Positions 55,066-64,000 of a stretch of 64,000 nucleotides of DNA are shown here, piece after piece. A program made the position numbers and the translations under genes. The notes under the pieces were generated by a model. It saw only the letters and a program-made list of their open reading frames with translations. It was not told the origin of the DNA and did not search any database. The stretch lies in NCBI RefSeq assembly GCF_014205165.1, contig NZ_JACHMZ010000001.1, positions 4,942,501-5,006,500 of the forward strand. The letters run 5' to 3'. Origin of the DNA: Micromonospora carbonacea (GTDB lineage: Bacteria > Actinomycetota > Actinomycetes > Mycobacteriales > Micromonosporaceae). Each line of letters opens with the position of its first letter. Positions within the stretch are counted from its first letter, which is position 1.

Positions 55066-56049
55066 TCATCGCGCAGCCGCGCCGACGAGACCCAGCGCCG
55101 CCTCGGCCAGCCCCGGGTCGGCGGAGTCCAGCCAGTGGATCCGTGGGTCGCGGCGGAACCAGGAGCGCTGCCGGCGGACGAACCGCCGGGTGGCCCGGAT
55201 CGTCTCGTCGTGCGCCTCGGCCTCGGTCAGCTCGCCGGCGAGGAAGCGCAGCACCTGCTGGTAGCCGAGCGCCCGGCTGGCCGTGCGGCCCTCCGGCAGG
55301 CCCCGGTCGAGCAGGCCCCGGACCTCGTCGACCAGGCCGTCGGCCCACATCCGGTCCACCCGTAGCGCGATCCGCTCGTCGAGCGCCGCGGTGTCCAGGT
55401 CGACGCCGAGCTGCACCGACGGGTAGTACGGGGTGGGTTCGGGCAGCGCCGCCGTGAACGGGGCCCCGGTCAGCTCGATGACCTCCAGGGCGCGGACGAT
55501 CCGCCGGCCGTTGCCGGGCAGGATGCCCTCGGCCGCCGCCGGGTCGGCCGCGCGCAGCCGGGCGTGCAGGGGGGCGGGGCCGACGGCCGCCAGCTCCGCC
55601 TCCAGCCGGGCGCGCAGCTGCGGGTCGGTGCCGGGGAACTCGAACCGTTCCAGCACCGCCCGCACGTACAGCCCGGAGCCGCCGACCAGCAGCGGCACCC
55701 GGCCCCGGGCCAGGATGTCGTCGATCGCCGCGCGGGCCAGCCGCTGGTATTCCGCGACGCTGGCCGGCTCGGTCACCGGCCAGATGTCGAGCAGGTGGTG
55801 CGGCACCCCGTCCCGCTCGACGGGGGTGAGCTTCGCCGTGCCGACGTCCATGCCCCGGTAGAGCTGCATCGAGTCGGCGTTGACCACCTCGCCGCCGAGG
55901 GCGTGGGCGAGGGCGATGCTCAGCGCGGACTTGCCGGCGGCGGTGGGCCCGACGACGGCGACGACGGCGCCGCGCCCGGCGGGCCCGGCGCTGCCGGCGC
56001 CGGCGTCGCACCCGGCGGGCCCGTCGGCGCCGGGCCCGGTCGCGGTCAC
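55066..56049 (-). CDS. miaA: tRNA dimethylallyltransferase
   Basis: 327 residues. Adds a dimethylallyl group to A37 of tRNAs reading UNN codons. P-loop 'GPTAAGKSALS' near residue 34, 'NADSMQLYRGMDVGTAK', 'VGGSGLYVRAVL', and 'RALGYQQVLRFLAGEL' are all family marks. A 28-residue Gly/Ala/Pro leader precedes the P-loop. GTG start overlaps the stop of the upstream gene (GTGA). MiaB, which further modifies the same base, is encoded 7 kb away. Confidence 0.96.
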   Translation of the reverse strand: MTATGPGADGPAGCDAGAGSAGPAGRGAVVAVVGPTAAGKSALSIALAHALGGEVVNADSMQLYRGMDVGTAKLTPVERDGVPHHLLDIWPVTEPASVAEYQRLARAAIDDILARGRVPLLVGGSGLYVRAVLERFEFPGTDPQLRARLEAELAAVGPAPLHARLRAADPAAAEGILPGNGRRIVRALEVIELTGAPFTAALPEPTPYYPSVQLGVDLDTAALDERIALRVDRMWADGLVDEVRGLLDRGLPEGRTASRALGYQQVLRFLAGELTEAEAHDETIRATRRFVRRQRSWFRRDPRIHWLDSADPGLAEAALGLVGAAAR

Positions 56050-56873
56050 GCCGGCTCCCAGGTGGCCACGAAGTAGGCGACGCCGTAGGGCGCGTCATGG
56101 TAGGTCAGGTCGCCGCGCCAGTCGCCGCCCGCCGCCCGGGCCGCGCCGGCCAGCACCTGCCAGGGCCCGCGCCCGGCGACCTTCAGCCGCGCCGACAGGG
56201 CCGGGTCGAGGCCGAGCAGCGCCTCGGCGTCCGCGTCGGCCAGGGCCCGGGCGACCCCGTCGTCGTACGCTCCCGCGAGCGGGTCGGCGTAGCCGGGGGC
56301 CTTCGTGCCGTGGCACGCGGAGCCGTCGCCGAGCACCAGCAGCGCCACCCGGGGGCGACGCCGGTGCACCTGCCCGGCCAGCTCGGCCAGCTCGGCGGGG
56401 CTCGCCCCGGCGGCCACCTGGACGGCGTCGACCGGCGCCCCGACCCGGTGCCGGGCGAGCAGCCACGCGCCCACGGCCAGGCTCAGCGGGAGGGTGGGCG
56501 CATCCGTCGTCGCCGGGGAGCCGCCGGCGGCCGGGGCGGCGGGCGGCGGGAACGGGGCGGCGTCCCCCGGCCCGGCCGGCAACCGGTCGTCGCCCGGCCC
56601 CGGCGGCAACCGGTCTTCGCCCGGCCCGGGCGGCAGCGGGACGGACAGGTCCACCCCCCAGGGCCGGAAGGACCCGACGGCCGACGGCGCGATCCATCCG
56701 GTCGCCGGCCCGGTGCCCACCAGCACCAGCCCGTCGGGGGCGCAGGCCAGCAGCCGGGCCACGGCGGCGTCGGCGGCGCGGCGGAGTTCGGCCAGCTCAG
56801 CGGCGGCGGCGCCGGCCAGCTCGGGCACGATCAGGGGCGGGTGGGGGCAGACGGCGGCGGCGACCAGGGGCAC
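56046..56873 (-). CDS. Class III extradiol dioxygenase-like protein (Rv2728c type)
   Basis: 275 residues from GTG 56873. 'AAAVCPHPPLIVPELAG' at the start and 'LLVLGDGSACHGTKAPGYAD' near residue 185 recall the LigB/MEMO fold; the metal His ligands are only partly evident, so catalysis is unproven. A Pro/Gly-rich insert (about 80-120) with 'GPGEDRLPPGPGDDRLP' repeats is unlike M. tuberculosis. GTG lies 6 nt after a TACGGT box. Its end overlaps miaA. Confidence 0.83.
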   Translation of the reverse strand: MPLVAAAVCPHPPLIVPELAGAAAAELAELRRAADAAVARLLACAPDGLVLVGTGPATGWIAPSAVGSFRPWGVDLSVPLPPGPGEDRLPPGPGDDRLPAGPGDAAPFPPPAAPAAGGSPATTDAPTLPLSLAVGAWLLARHRVGAPVDAVQVAAGASPAELAELAGQVHRRRPRVALLVLGDGSACHGTKAPGYADPLAGAYDDGVARALADADAEALLGLDPALSARLKVAGRGPWQVLAGAARAAGGDWRGDLTYHDAPYGVAYFVATWEPA

Positions 56874-56879
56874 CCGTTC

Positions 56880-56885
56880 ACCGTA
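56880..56885 (-). promoter_or_regulatory. -10 box of a probable leaderless promoter for the dioxygenase-like, miaA, dapF operon
   Basis: TACGGT on the minus strand, 6 nt before GTG 56873. Confidence 0.45.
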
Positions 56886-57076
56886 GCGGGACCCACCGGT
56901 GCGTCCCCGCGCCGATCCGGTCATCGCAGGGCTAGGACACCGTATGGTCACGGTCGACGACAGGCGCTCGACGCGGACGGGGGCGGACCTGTGACAATGC
57001 CGGGAGTAACTTTGCTGCGCCGTGGCGGCGCTCGCGGGCCCTGGCCCGTCGACGCCGGGAGAACGAGGATGGGCAC

Positions 57077-58285
57077 ATGAGCGACTGGACGGCCTTCGGA
57101 CGGGTGGACGCGGACGGCACCGTGTACGTCAAGACCGCCGAGGGCGAGCGGGTGGTCGGATCCTGGCAGGCGGGCGCTCCGGAGGAGGGACTGGCCCACT
57201 TCGCCCGCCGCTTCGCGGACCTGGTCACCGAGGTGGACCTGACCGAGGCACGGCTCAACTCGGGCGCGGCGGACGCCGGACACTCGTTGACCACGATCCG
57301 CCGGATCCGCGCCGGGCTGGCCGAGGCGCACGTCGTCGGCGACATCGACGCCCTGACGGCGCGGCTGGACAAGCTCGCCGGGGTCGCCGAGGAGAAGGCG
57401 GGCGAGGCGCGCGCCGCGCGGGAGGCCGCCCGGGGCGAGGCCCTGGCGCGCAAGACCGCCCTCGTGGAGGAGGCCGAGAAACTGGCGGCCGAGTCGACCG
57501 GCTGGAAGACCGCCGGGGACCGGCTCAAGGAGATCCTCGACGAGTGGAAGACCATCCGGGGCGTCGACAAGAAGGCCGACGGCGAGCTGTGGAAGCGGTT
57601 CGCCGCCGCCCGGGACGGCTTCACCCGCCGCCGGGGCGCCCACTTCGCCTCCCTCGACTCGCAGCGCAAGCAGGCGCAGCAGGTCAAGGAGGACCTGGTC
57701 GCCGAGGCCGAGAAGCTGCGGGACTCCACCGACTGGGCGGCCACGGCCAACCAGCTCAAGGACCTGATGACCCAGTGGAAGGCCGCCCCGCGCGCCGCCA
57801 AGGAGGCCGAGCAGAAGCTCTGGGAACGGTTCCGGGCGGCCCAGGACGCGTTCTTCACCCGGCGCAGCGAGGTGTTCTCGGCGCGGGACAACGAGCAGCG
57901 GGCCAACCTGGAGCGCAAGCAGGCGCTGCTCGCCGAGGCGGAGGCGCTCGACGTCGACGCCGACCCGAAGGGCGCCCAGGCCAAGCTGCGCGAGATCCAG
58001 GCGCAGTGGCACGAGGCCGGCCGGGTGCCGCGGGAGGCCGCCGCCGGGCTGGAGCGGCGGCTGCGGGTCGTCGACGACAAGGTCCGTGAGGTGATGGACT
58101 CGGCGTGGCGGCGGACCACCAAGGAGGACAACCCGCTGCTGGCCCAGATGCGCGCGCAGGTGGCCGAGGCCGAGGAGCGGCTGGCCCGGGCCCAGGCCGC
58201 CGGGGACAACCGGCGGATCAAGGAGGCCGAGCAGGCGCTCGCGTCGAAGCGGCAGTTCCTCCAGCTCGCGGAGCAGGCCGGCTGA
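57077..58285 (+). CDS. DUF349 domain protein
   Basis: 402 residues. N-terminal beta segment ('WTAFGRVDADGTVYVKTAEG'), then a long helical, Lys/Glu/Ala-rich body with three or so DUF349 units, each marked by W-K ('LKEILDEWKTIRG', 'LKDLMTQWKAAPR', 'LREIQAQWHEAGR') about 70-75 residues apart. Coiled-coil and charged, cytosolic. Ribosome- or RNA-linked roles have been proposed for DUF349; none is shown here. A strong terminator follows. Confidence 0.9.
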   Translation: MSDWTAFGRVDADGTVYVKTAEGERVVGSWQAGAPEEGLAHFARRFADLVTEVDLTEARLNSGAADAGHSLTTIRRIRAGLAEAHVVGDIDALTARLDKLAGVAEEKAGEARAAREAARGEALARKTALVEEAEKLAAESTGWKTAGDRLKEILDEWKTIRGVDKKADGELWKRFAAARDGFTRRRGAHFASLDSQRKQAQQVKEDLVAEAEKLRDSTDWAATANQLKDLMTQWKAAPRAAKEAEQKLWERFRAAQDAFFTRRSEVFSARDNEQRANLERKQALLAEAEALDVDADPKGAQAKLREIQAQWHEAGRVPREAAAGLERRLRVVDDKVREVMDSAWRRTTKEDNPLLAQMRAQVAEAEERLARAQAAGDNRRIKEAEQALASKRQFLQLAEQAG

Positions 58286-58296
58286 GCTGACCGTCC

Positions 58297-58334
58297 CGGA
58301 AGCCCCCGGCCCCCACGCGGGCCGGGGGCTTCCG
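58297..58334 (+). terminator. Terminator of the DUF349 gene
   Basis: CGGAAGCCCCCGGCC and GGCCGGGGGCTTCCG, perfect 15-bp stem with an 8-nt loop, 12 bp past the stop. Confidence 0.85.
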
Positions 58335-58432
58335 GCTGTCCGGGGTTCCGGCGTCCGGCGGTCCGAGGGCGGGTCCCGCGCAGGTTGACGCATCCAGGTG
58401 AGCTGATGACAATGGTCCGCGGAGCTAGGTAG

Positions 58433-60346
<1,914 letters not shown>

Positions 60347-60368
60347 CGCTGCGCGCCACCGCATGACG

Positions 60369-60399
60369 GCGGCCGGCACCCGACCCGGGTGCCGGCCGC
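60369..60399 (+). terminator. Terminator of the cellulase gene
   Basis: GCGGCCGGCACCC and GGGTGCCGGCCGC, perfect 13-bp stem with a 5-nt loop, 22 bp past the stop. Confidence 0.82.
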
Positions 60400-60435
60400 T
60401 GATCTTCGTACAGGTCGGGACGGTCGACGCAAAGG

Positions 60436-60467
60436 GTTTACATCGATCGATATCTGTGTTTACATCG
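60436..60467. promoter_or_regulatory. Direct repeat of GTTTACATCG, 22 bp apart
   Basis: GTTTACATCG at 60436-60445 and 60458-60467, two helical turns apart, the first followed by the palindrome ATCGATCGAT. AT-rich against the background. Probable binding sites of a sugar-responsive regulator. Confidence 0.5.
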
Positions 60468-60481
60468 GGAAAGCGCTTGCC
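60468..60481. promoter_or_regulatory. LacI-family operator-like palindrome GGAAAGCGCTTGCC
   Basis: 12 of 14 bases symmetric about AGCGCT. Similar to operators of LacI-type regulators (such as CebR- or CcpA-like AAGCGCTT sites). 167 bp before pectate lyase. Confidence 0.6.
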
Positions 60482-60647
60482 TGAGTAGTCGGCACGCCAG
60501 CACGGGAGCCGCTTCTCACCCCAGGACAGTCCACACCGGCGGGGACCCGGACCACCGTCTCCGGCCGACCCAGACGCCACGACCGGGCACCGGCGTCAGC
60601 GATCGGCCGATCGGTCCGCGCCCCCCGCGACCACCGAAGGGAAGCAC

Positions 60648-61613
60648 ATGCGCATCACGGCACGACGTCGCACCACGCTGCTCGCCGCAGCCGCCACCGC
60701 CTCCGCCCTCGTCGCCGGAGCCCTCACCGTCGCCACCGCCCCGGCCTCGGCCGGACCCACCGACCTGGTCGGCTGGGCCACCCAGAACGGGGGCACCACG
60801 GGCGGCGGCAGCACCCCGGCCACCACGGTCACCAGCGCCTCCGCGCTGACCACCGCCGTCGGGTCCAGCAGCGCGGCGGTGATCCGGGTCTCCGGCGCCA
60901 TCTCCTGCTCCGGCATGCTGCGGGTCCGGTCCAACAAGACCATCCTCGGCAACCCGGGCGCGACCATCAGCGGCTGCGGCTTCAACATCAGCGGCGACCG
61001 CAACGTGATCATCCGCAACATCACGTTCAAGAGCTGGAACGACGACGCGATCAACGTGCAGGAGTCGGCGACCAACATCTGGGTCGACCACAACACCTTC
61101 ACCGGCGGCTACGACGGCGCGGTCGACATCAAGCGCGGCTCGGACTTCGTCACCGTGTCGTGGAACCGGGTCTACAGCCACGACAAGTCGATGCTGCTCG
61201 GCCACAGCGACGACAACGCCAGCCAGGACACCGGCCACCTCCGGGTGACCTACCACCACAACTGGTTCGACGCGAGCACCCAGCGGCACCCCCGGGTCCG
61301 CTTCGGCAACCCGGTGCACGTCTACAACAACTACTACTACCGCAACAGCGGCTACGGCGTGGCCTCCACCATGAGCGCCGGCGTGCTCGTCGAGGGCAAC
61401 TACTTCGAGAGCGTCAGCGACCCGTTCCACCTCGGCGAGGGCAGCTCCGGGCCCGGCACCCTGGTCGCCCGGAACAACTACTTCGTCAGCTCCGGCAGCG
61501 GCCAGGCCGGCGGCAGCGTGAAGAGCATCCCGTACTCGTACACCCTCGACAGCGCGAGCAGCGTCAAGTCGATCGTGACGGGCGGCGCGGGCGCGGGTCG
61601 GATCTCGGTCTGA
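60648..61613 (+). CDS. Secreted pectate lyase, polysaccharide lyase family 1
   Basis: 321 residues. Signal peptide 1-35 ('ATAPASA'). Parallel beta-helix repeats; PL1 marks 'NIWVDHNTFTGGYDGAVDI', 'DFVTVSWNRVYSHDKSMLLG' and 'RHPRVRFGNPVHVYNNYYY', giving Ca2+-binding Asp and catalytic Arg. It cleaves polygalacturonate by beta-elimination outside the cell. Upstream LacI-like sites suggest sugar control. With the cellulase it indicates plant cell wall use. Confidence 0.95.
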   Translation: MRITARRRTTLLAAAATASALVAGALTVATAPASAGPTDLVGWATQNGGTTGGGSTPATTVTSASALTTAVGSSSAAVIRVSGAISCSGMLRVRSNKTILGNPGATISGCGFNISGDRNVIIRNITFKSWNDDAINVQESATNIWVDHNTFTGGYDGAVDIKRGSDFVTVSWNRVYSHDKSMLLGHSDDNASQDTGHLRVTYHHNWFDASTQRHPRVRFGNPVHVYNNYYYRNSGYGVASTMSAGVLVEGNYFESVSDPFHLGEGSSGPGTLVARNNYFVSSGSGQAGGSVKSIPYSYTLDSASSVKSIVTGGAGAGRISV

Positions 61614-61626
61614 CCCCGCGCGACCT

Positions 61627-61659
61627 GGTCGGGGCCCGCCGGTGCGGCGGGCCCCGACC
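61627..61659. terminator. Bidirectional terminator between pectate lyase and miaB genes
   Basis: GGTCGGGGCCCGCC and GGCGGGCCCCGACC, perfect 14-bp stem with a 5-nt loop, between convergent stops. Confidence 0.87.
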
Positions 61660-61662
61660 GCG

Positions 61663-63216
61663 TCAGTGCGCCGCGCAGCCGGTCGCCGGCGCGGGCGTCG
61701 CGGCCGGCGCGCCGACCGTGGGCAGCCCGAGCAACACCCCGGGGGTACGCGGGGCGCGGCCGGCCTCGGCGGCGTCGCCGGCCCGGGTGCGCCGGTGCGC
61801 CAGCGGCGCCCCGTCGGCGTTGAGGTGGTGCGGGGCGGCGTAGGTGACCGTGGTGTGCACGATGTCGCCGGGCCGGATCCGGCCGGCGAGCAGGCCCCCG
61901 TCGCCGTGCTGGCCGTTCGCGCCAGTCGCGCCGTGCTGGCCGTTCGCGCCAGTCGCGAAGTGGACCAGGCGGCCGTCGCGGGCCCGGCCCGACATCCGGC
62001 CCGTGCGCTCGTCCTTGCGCCCCTCGCCGACGGCGACCAGCACCTCGACGGGCTGCCCCACCAGCTTGCGGTTCTCCGCCCAGGTGATCTCCTCCACCGT
62101 CGCGATCAGCCGCTCGTAGCGCTCCTGCACCACCTGCTTGGACAGCTGGTCGGGCATCGTCGCGGCCGGCGTGCCGGGGCGCTTGGAATACTGGAACGTG
62201 AACGCCGAGGCGAACCGGGCCTCGCGGACCACGTCCAGCGTGCGCTGGAAGTCGGCCTCGGTCTCGCCGGGGAAGCCGACGATGATGTCGGTGGTGATCG
62301 CCGCGTCGGGCATCGCCGCCCGGACCCGCTCGATGATCCCCAGGTACTTCTCCGACCGGTAGGACCGGCGCATCGCCTTCAGCACGTCGTCGGATCCGGA
62401 CTGCAACGGCATGTGCAGCGAGTGGCAGACGTTCGGGGTCTCGGCCATCGCGGCGATCACGTCGTCGGTGAAGTCCTTCGGGTGCGGGCTGGTGAACCGG
62501 ACCCGCTCCAGCCCGTCGATCTCGCCGCAGGCGCGCAGCAGCTTGCCGAACGCGTAGCGGTCGCCGAACTCGACGCCGTAGGAGTTGACGTTCTGCCCGA
62601 GCAGGGTCACCTCCAGCACGCCCGAGTCGACCAGGGCGCGGACCTCGGCGAGGACGTCGCCCGGGCGGCGGTCCTTCTCCTTGCCGCGCAGGGACGGCAC
62701 GATGCAGAACGTGCAGGTGTTGTTGCAGCCGACCGAGATCGACACCCAGCCGGCGTACGTCGACTCGCGCCGGGTCGGCAGCGTCGACGGGAAGACGTCG
62801 AGCGACTCCAGGATCTCCACCTCGGCGGCGGCGTTGTGCCGGGCCCGCTCCAGCAGCGCCGGCAGCGACCCGATGTTGTGCGTGCCGAACACCACGTCCA
62901 CCCAGGGCGCCTTGCGGACGATGTCGCCGCGGTCCTTCTGGGCGAGGCAGCCACCGACGGCGATCTGCATCCCGGGGTGCTTGTCCTTCACGGGGCGCAG
63001 GTGACCCAGGTTGCCGTAGAGCCGGTTGTCGGCGTTCTCCCGGACGGCGCAGGTGTTGAACACCACCACGTCGGGCTCGCCGTCGGCCTCGACGGCGCGC
63101 ACGTAACCCGCCTGTTCCAGCAGGCCGGAAATGCGCTCGGAGTCGTGCACGTTCATCTGGCAGCCGTACGTGCGCACCTGGTAGGTGCGCGGGCTGCCCG
63201 CGGCTGCGGTAGTCAT
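61663..63216 (-). CDS. miaB: tRNA-2-methylthio-N6-dimethylallyladenosine synthase
   Basis: 517 residues from ATG 63216. Radical-SAM methylthiotransferase acting on i6A37 of tRNA, after MiaA. N-terminal UPF0004 domain with Cys19 ('YGCQMN'), a Cys in 'NTCAVRENA' and one in 'GGCLAQKD' for the auxiliary cluster; the radical-SAM triad 'CNNTCTFC' near residue 160; C-terminal TRAM domain (about 380-455). Inside TRAM a 27-bp exact tandem duplication adds a second 'ATGANGQHG'. A Pro/Ala tail of about 50 residues follows. Same position as Rv2733c. Confidence 0.95.
   Translation of the reverse strand: MTTAAAGSPRTYQVRTYGCQMNVHDSERISGLLEQAGYVRAVEADGEPDVVVFNTCAVRENADNRLYGNLGHLRPVKDKHPGMQIAVGGCLAQKDRGDIVRKAPWVDVVFGTHNIGSLPALLERARHNAAAEVEILESLDVFPSTLPTRRESTYAGWVSISVGCNNTCTFCIVPSLRGKEKDRRPGDVLAEVRALVDSGVLEVTLLGQNVNSYGVEFGDRYAFGKLLRACGEIDGLERVRFTSPHPKDFTDDVIAAMAETPNVCHSLHMPLQSGSDDVLKAMRRSYRSEKYLGIIERVRAAMPDAAITTDIIVGFPGETEADFQRTLDVVREARFASAFTFQYSKRPGTPAATMPDQLSKQVVQERYERLIATVEEITWAENRKLVGQPVEVLVAVGEGRKDERTGRMSGRARDGRLVHFATGANGQHGATGANGQHGDGGLLAGRIRPGDIVHTTVTYAAPHHLNADGAPLAHRRTRAGDAAEAGRAPRTPGVLLGLPTVGAPAATPAPATGCAAH
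61904..61957. repeat. 27-bp perfect tandem duplication inside miaB
   Basis: Two exact copies (61904-61930, 61931-61957) encoding a repeated nine-residue 'ATGANGQHG' unit in the TRAM domain. Frame is kept. Confidence 0.92.
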
Positions 63217-63268
63217 GACCCGCACAGCGTATCCGCACGAGCCGACAGAACCCGAACGAGGAGGAGCC

Positions 63269-63505
63269 GTGTGCCGCAGCATCAAGACCCTGCGTGAGCC
63301 GTACGTGCCGGAGGTGAGCCGGGCCGACATCGAGGCGGCGGCGTTGCAGTACGTCCGGAAGATCTCCGGATTCCGCGCGCCGGCCGCGCACAACGCGGCG
63401 GCGTTCGACGCTGCCGTGGCCGCCGTCGCCGAGGCCACCGCGACGCTGCTGGACCAGCTCGTGGTGCGCGGCGGCACCCCGCAGCGCCCGGCCGCCGAGG
63501 GCTGA
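63269..63505 (+). CDS. DUF2277 family protein
   Basis: 78 residues from GTG 63269, after GAGGAGGAG. '[20 protein letters not shown]' and '[19 protein letters not shown]' are the family pattern, with a helical C-terminus '[19 protein letters not shown]'. Divergent from miaB by 52 bp. Function unknown. Confidence 0.87.
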   Translation: MCRSIKTLREPYVPEVSRADIEAAALQYVRKISGFRAPAAHNAAAFDAAVAAVAEATATLLDQLVVRGGTPQRPAAEG

Positions 63506-63679
63506 GCCGGGGCTGCCGCGGCCTGGGCAGGCAAGCGCCGCGCCCGGGCCACCGGGGCCGGACCGGGCTGGGCGAGCCACGGGGCCGGGCCGGGGCCGGG
63601 CCGCGCAGGGGCCGAGCCGCGCCGGAACCGGGCCGGGGCCGCCGGGGCAGCGCCCGGGGCTCCGGGCCTCCCCGGGCGG

Positions 63680-63997
63680 TCAGGCCGCGGCGAGGGCCGG
63701 GAAGACCGAGTCCGGGGCCCACCTCGACCGGTGGCAGCGCGACCAGCCCCGGCAGCCGGGGTGGGCCAGGGTGCACAGCCGCTGGCCGCTGAGCACCTCG
63801 CCGTCGTCGGTCTCCCGCACGTCGAAGTGCACCGGCCGGATCGTGCCGTCCGGCGCGACCAGCAGGTGCCGGCCGGCGTCGAGGGTGTCGTCGCGCAGCA
63901 CGCAGTTGCGGCCGAGCAGCCGGGCCAGCGCGGCGACGCAGGGCAGCTCCGTCAGGCTCTCGGGCACCCCGTAGCAGTCCACCATGGTGCCGAACAC
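63680..63997 (-). CDS. Small protein of unknown function, possibly cut by the window edge
   Basis: At least 105 residues. GTG 63997 and ATG 63985 are possible starts, but the frame stays open to the window end, so the true start may lie outside. '[20 protein letters not shown]' near the C-terminus has two Cys and one His. '[15 protein letters not shown]' looks like a beta-hairpin. I do not recognise the family. Coding is supported by GC-biased third positions and the absence of a better frame. Confidence 0.5.
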   Translation of the reverse strand: MFGTMVDCYGVPESLTELPCVAALARLLGRNCVLRDDTLDAGRHLLVAPDGTIRPVHFDVRETDDGEVLSGQRLCTLAHPGCRGWSRCHRSRWAPDSVFPALAAA

Positions 63998-64000
63998 CCC

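Larger units (their letters stand above)
60347..60647. other. 301-bp intergenic region before the pectate lyase gene
   Basis: A cellulase terminator at 60369-60399, twin GTTTACATCG sites and a LacI-like palindrome (60436-60481), then about 165 bp without recognised elements up to the start codon. Confidence 0.7.

Noticed and set aside
63506..63679. Low-complexity GGCCGGGG stretch as a repeat or gene
   Set aside because: Irregular GC-rich sequence without clear unit length or coding pattern.

Overview
The window is very GC-rich, densely coded actinobacterial chromosome. Gene order and several lineage features point to Micromonosporaceae (Micromonospora or a close relative); this is inferred from content, not from a database search. 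The backbone keeps the order known from Mycobacterium tuberculosis Rv2682c to Rv2733c: dxs, RNA methyltransferase, APC permease, two TrkA proteins, DUF3159, OB-fold protein, DUF3710, dut, DUF3093, DUF4193, LytR_C, suhB-like, sigA, sigB, ideR, nrdR, lexA, hflX, dapF, miaA, Rv2728c-like and miaB. Lineage-specific genes sit between these anchors. I saw no rRNA, tRNA, CRISPR array, transposase or prophage.

Layout. 1-3.6 kb: two translationally linked paralogous polytopic membrane proteins (the second cut by the window edge) and a lipoprotein. 3.7-8.4 kb: dxs, anmK and a TRAM-type RNA methyltransferase. 8.4-12 kb: an APC permease divergent from a pair of TrkA proteins. 12-17.6 kb: conserved small actinobacterial genes (DUF3159, OB-fold, DUF3710, dut, DUF3093, DUF4193, LytR_C). 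17.6-23.8 kb: inositol monophosphatase, sigA, DUF7455, a DEAH helicase, a TRIC-type channel and DUF3039. 23.8-31.8 kb: pseudouridine catabolism (psuG plus a PfkB kinase), DUF3099, a toxin-antitoxin-like pair, LtrA, HhH-GPD glycosylase, a methyltransferase, dtd and Spo0M. 32-38.8 kb: sigB; a sulfurtransferase, acuC deacetylase and GNAT/acyl-CoA-synthetase-like acetyltransferase on one strand; ideR. 38.8-43.1 kb: small accessory genes. 43.2-49.2 kb: intein-containing B12-dependent ribonucleotide reductase nrdJ with nrdR, divergent from lexA. 49.3-58.3 kb: a membrane-anchored propeller-like protein, hflX, malic enzyme, dapF, miaA, an extradiol-dioxygenase-like gene and DUF349. 58.7-61.6 kb: two secreted polysaccharidases (GH5-CBM2 cellulase, PL1 pectate lyase). 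61.7-64 kb: miaB, DUF2277 and an edge gene.

Most notable: (i) a 358-residue LAGLIDADG intein directly before the cysteine of NrdJ that aligns with the redox-active Cys225 of E. coli class I reductase; (ii) a 195-nt tract differing by one base between sigA and sigB, with diverged flanks, which suggests gene conversion; (iii) five copies of an intergenic double-palindrome element with a CGTTAAC-type core, several touching start or stop codons; (iv) a lysine-acetylation gene pair whose synthetase-like domain seems to lack the usual active-site histidine; (v) paired candidate NrdR boxes and paired SOS boxes in the nrdR-lexA divergent region. Several genes look leaderless, with a TANNNT box 6-8 nt before the start codon.
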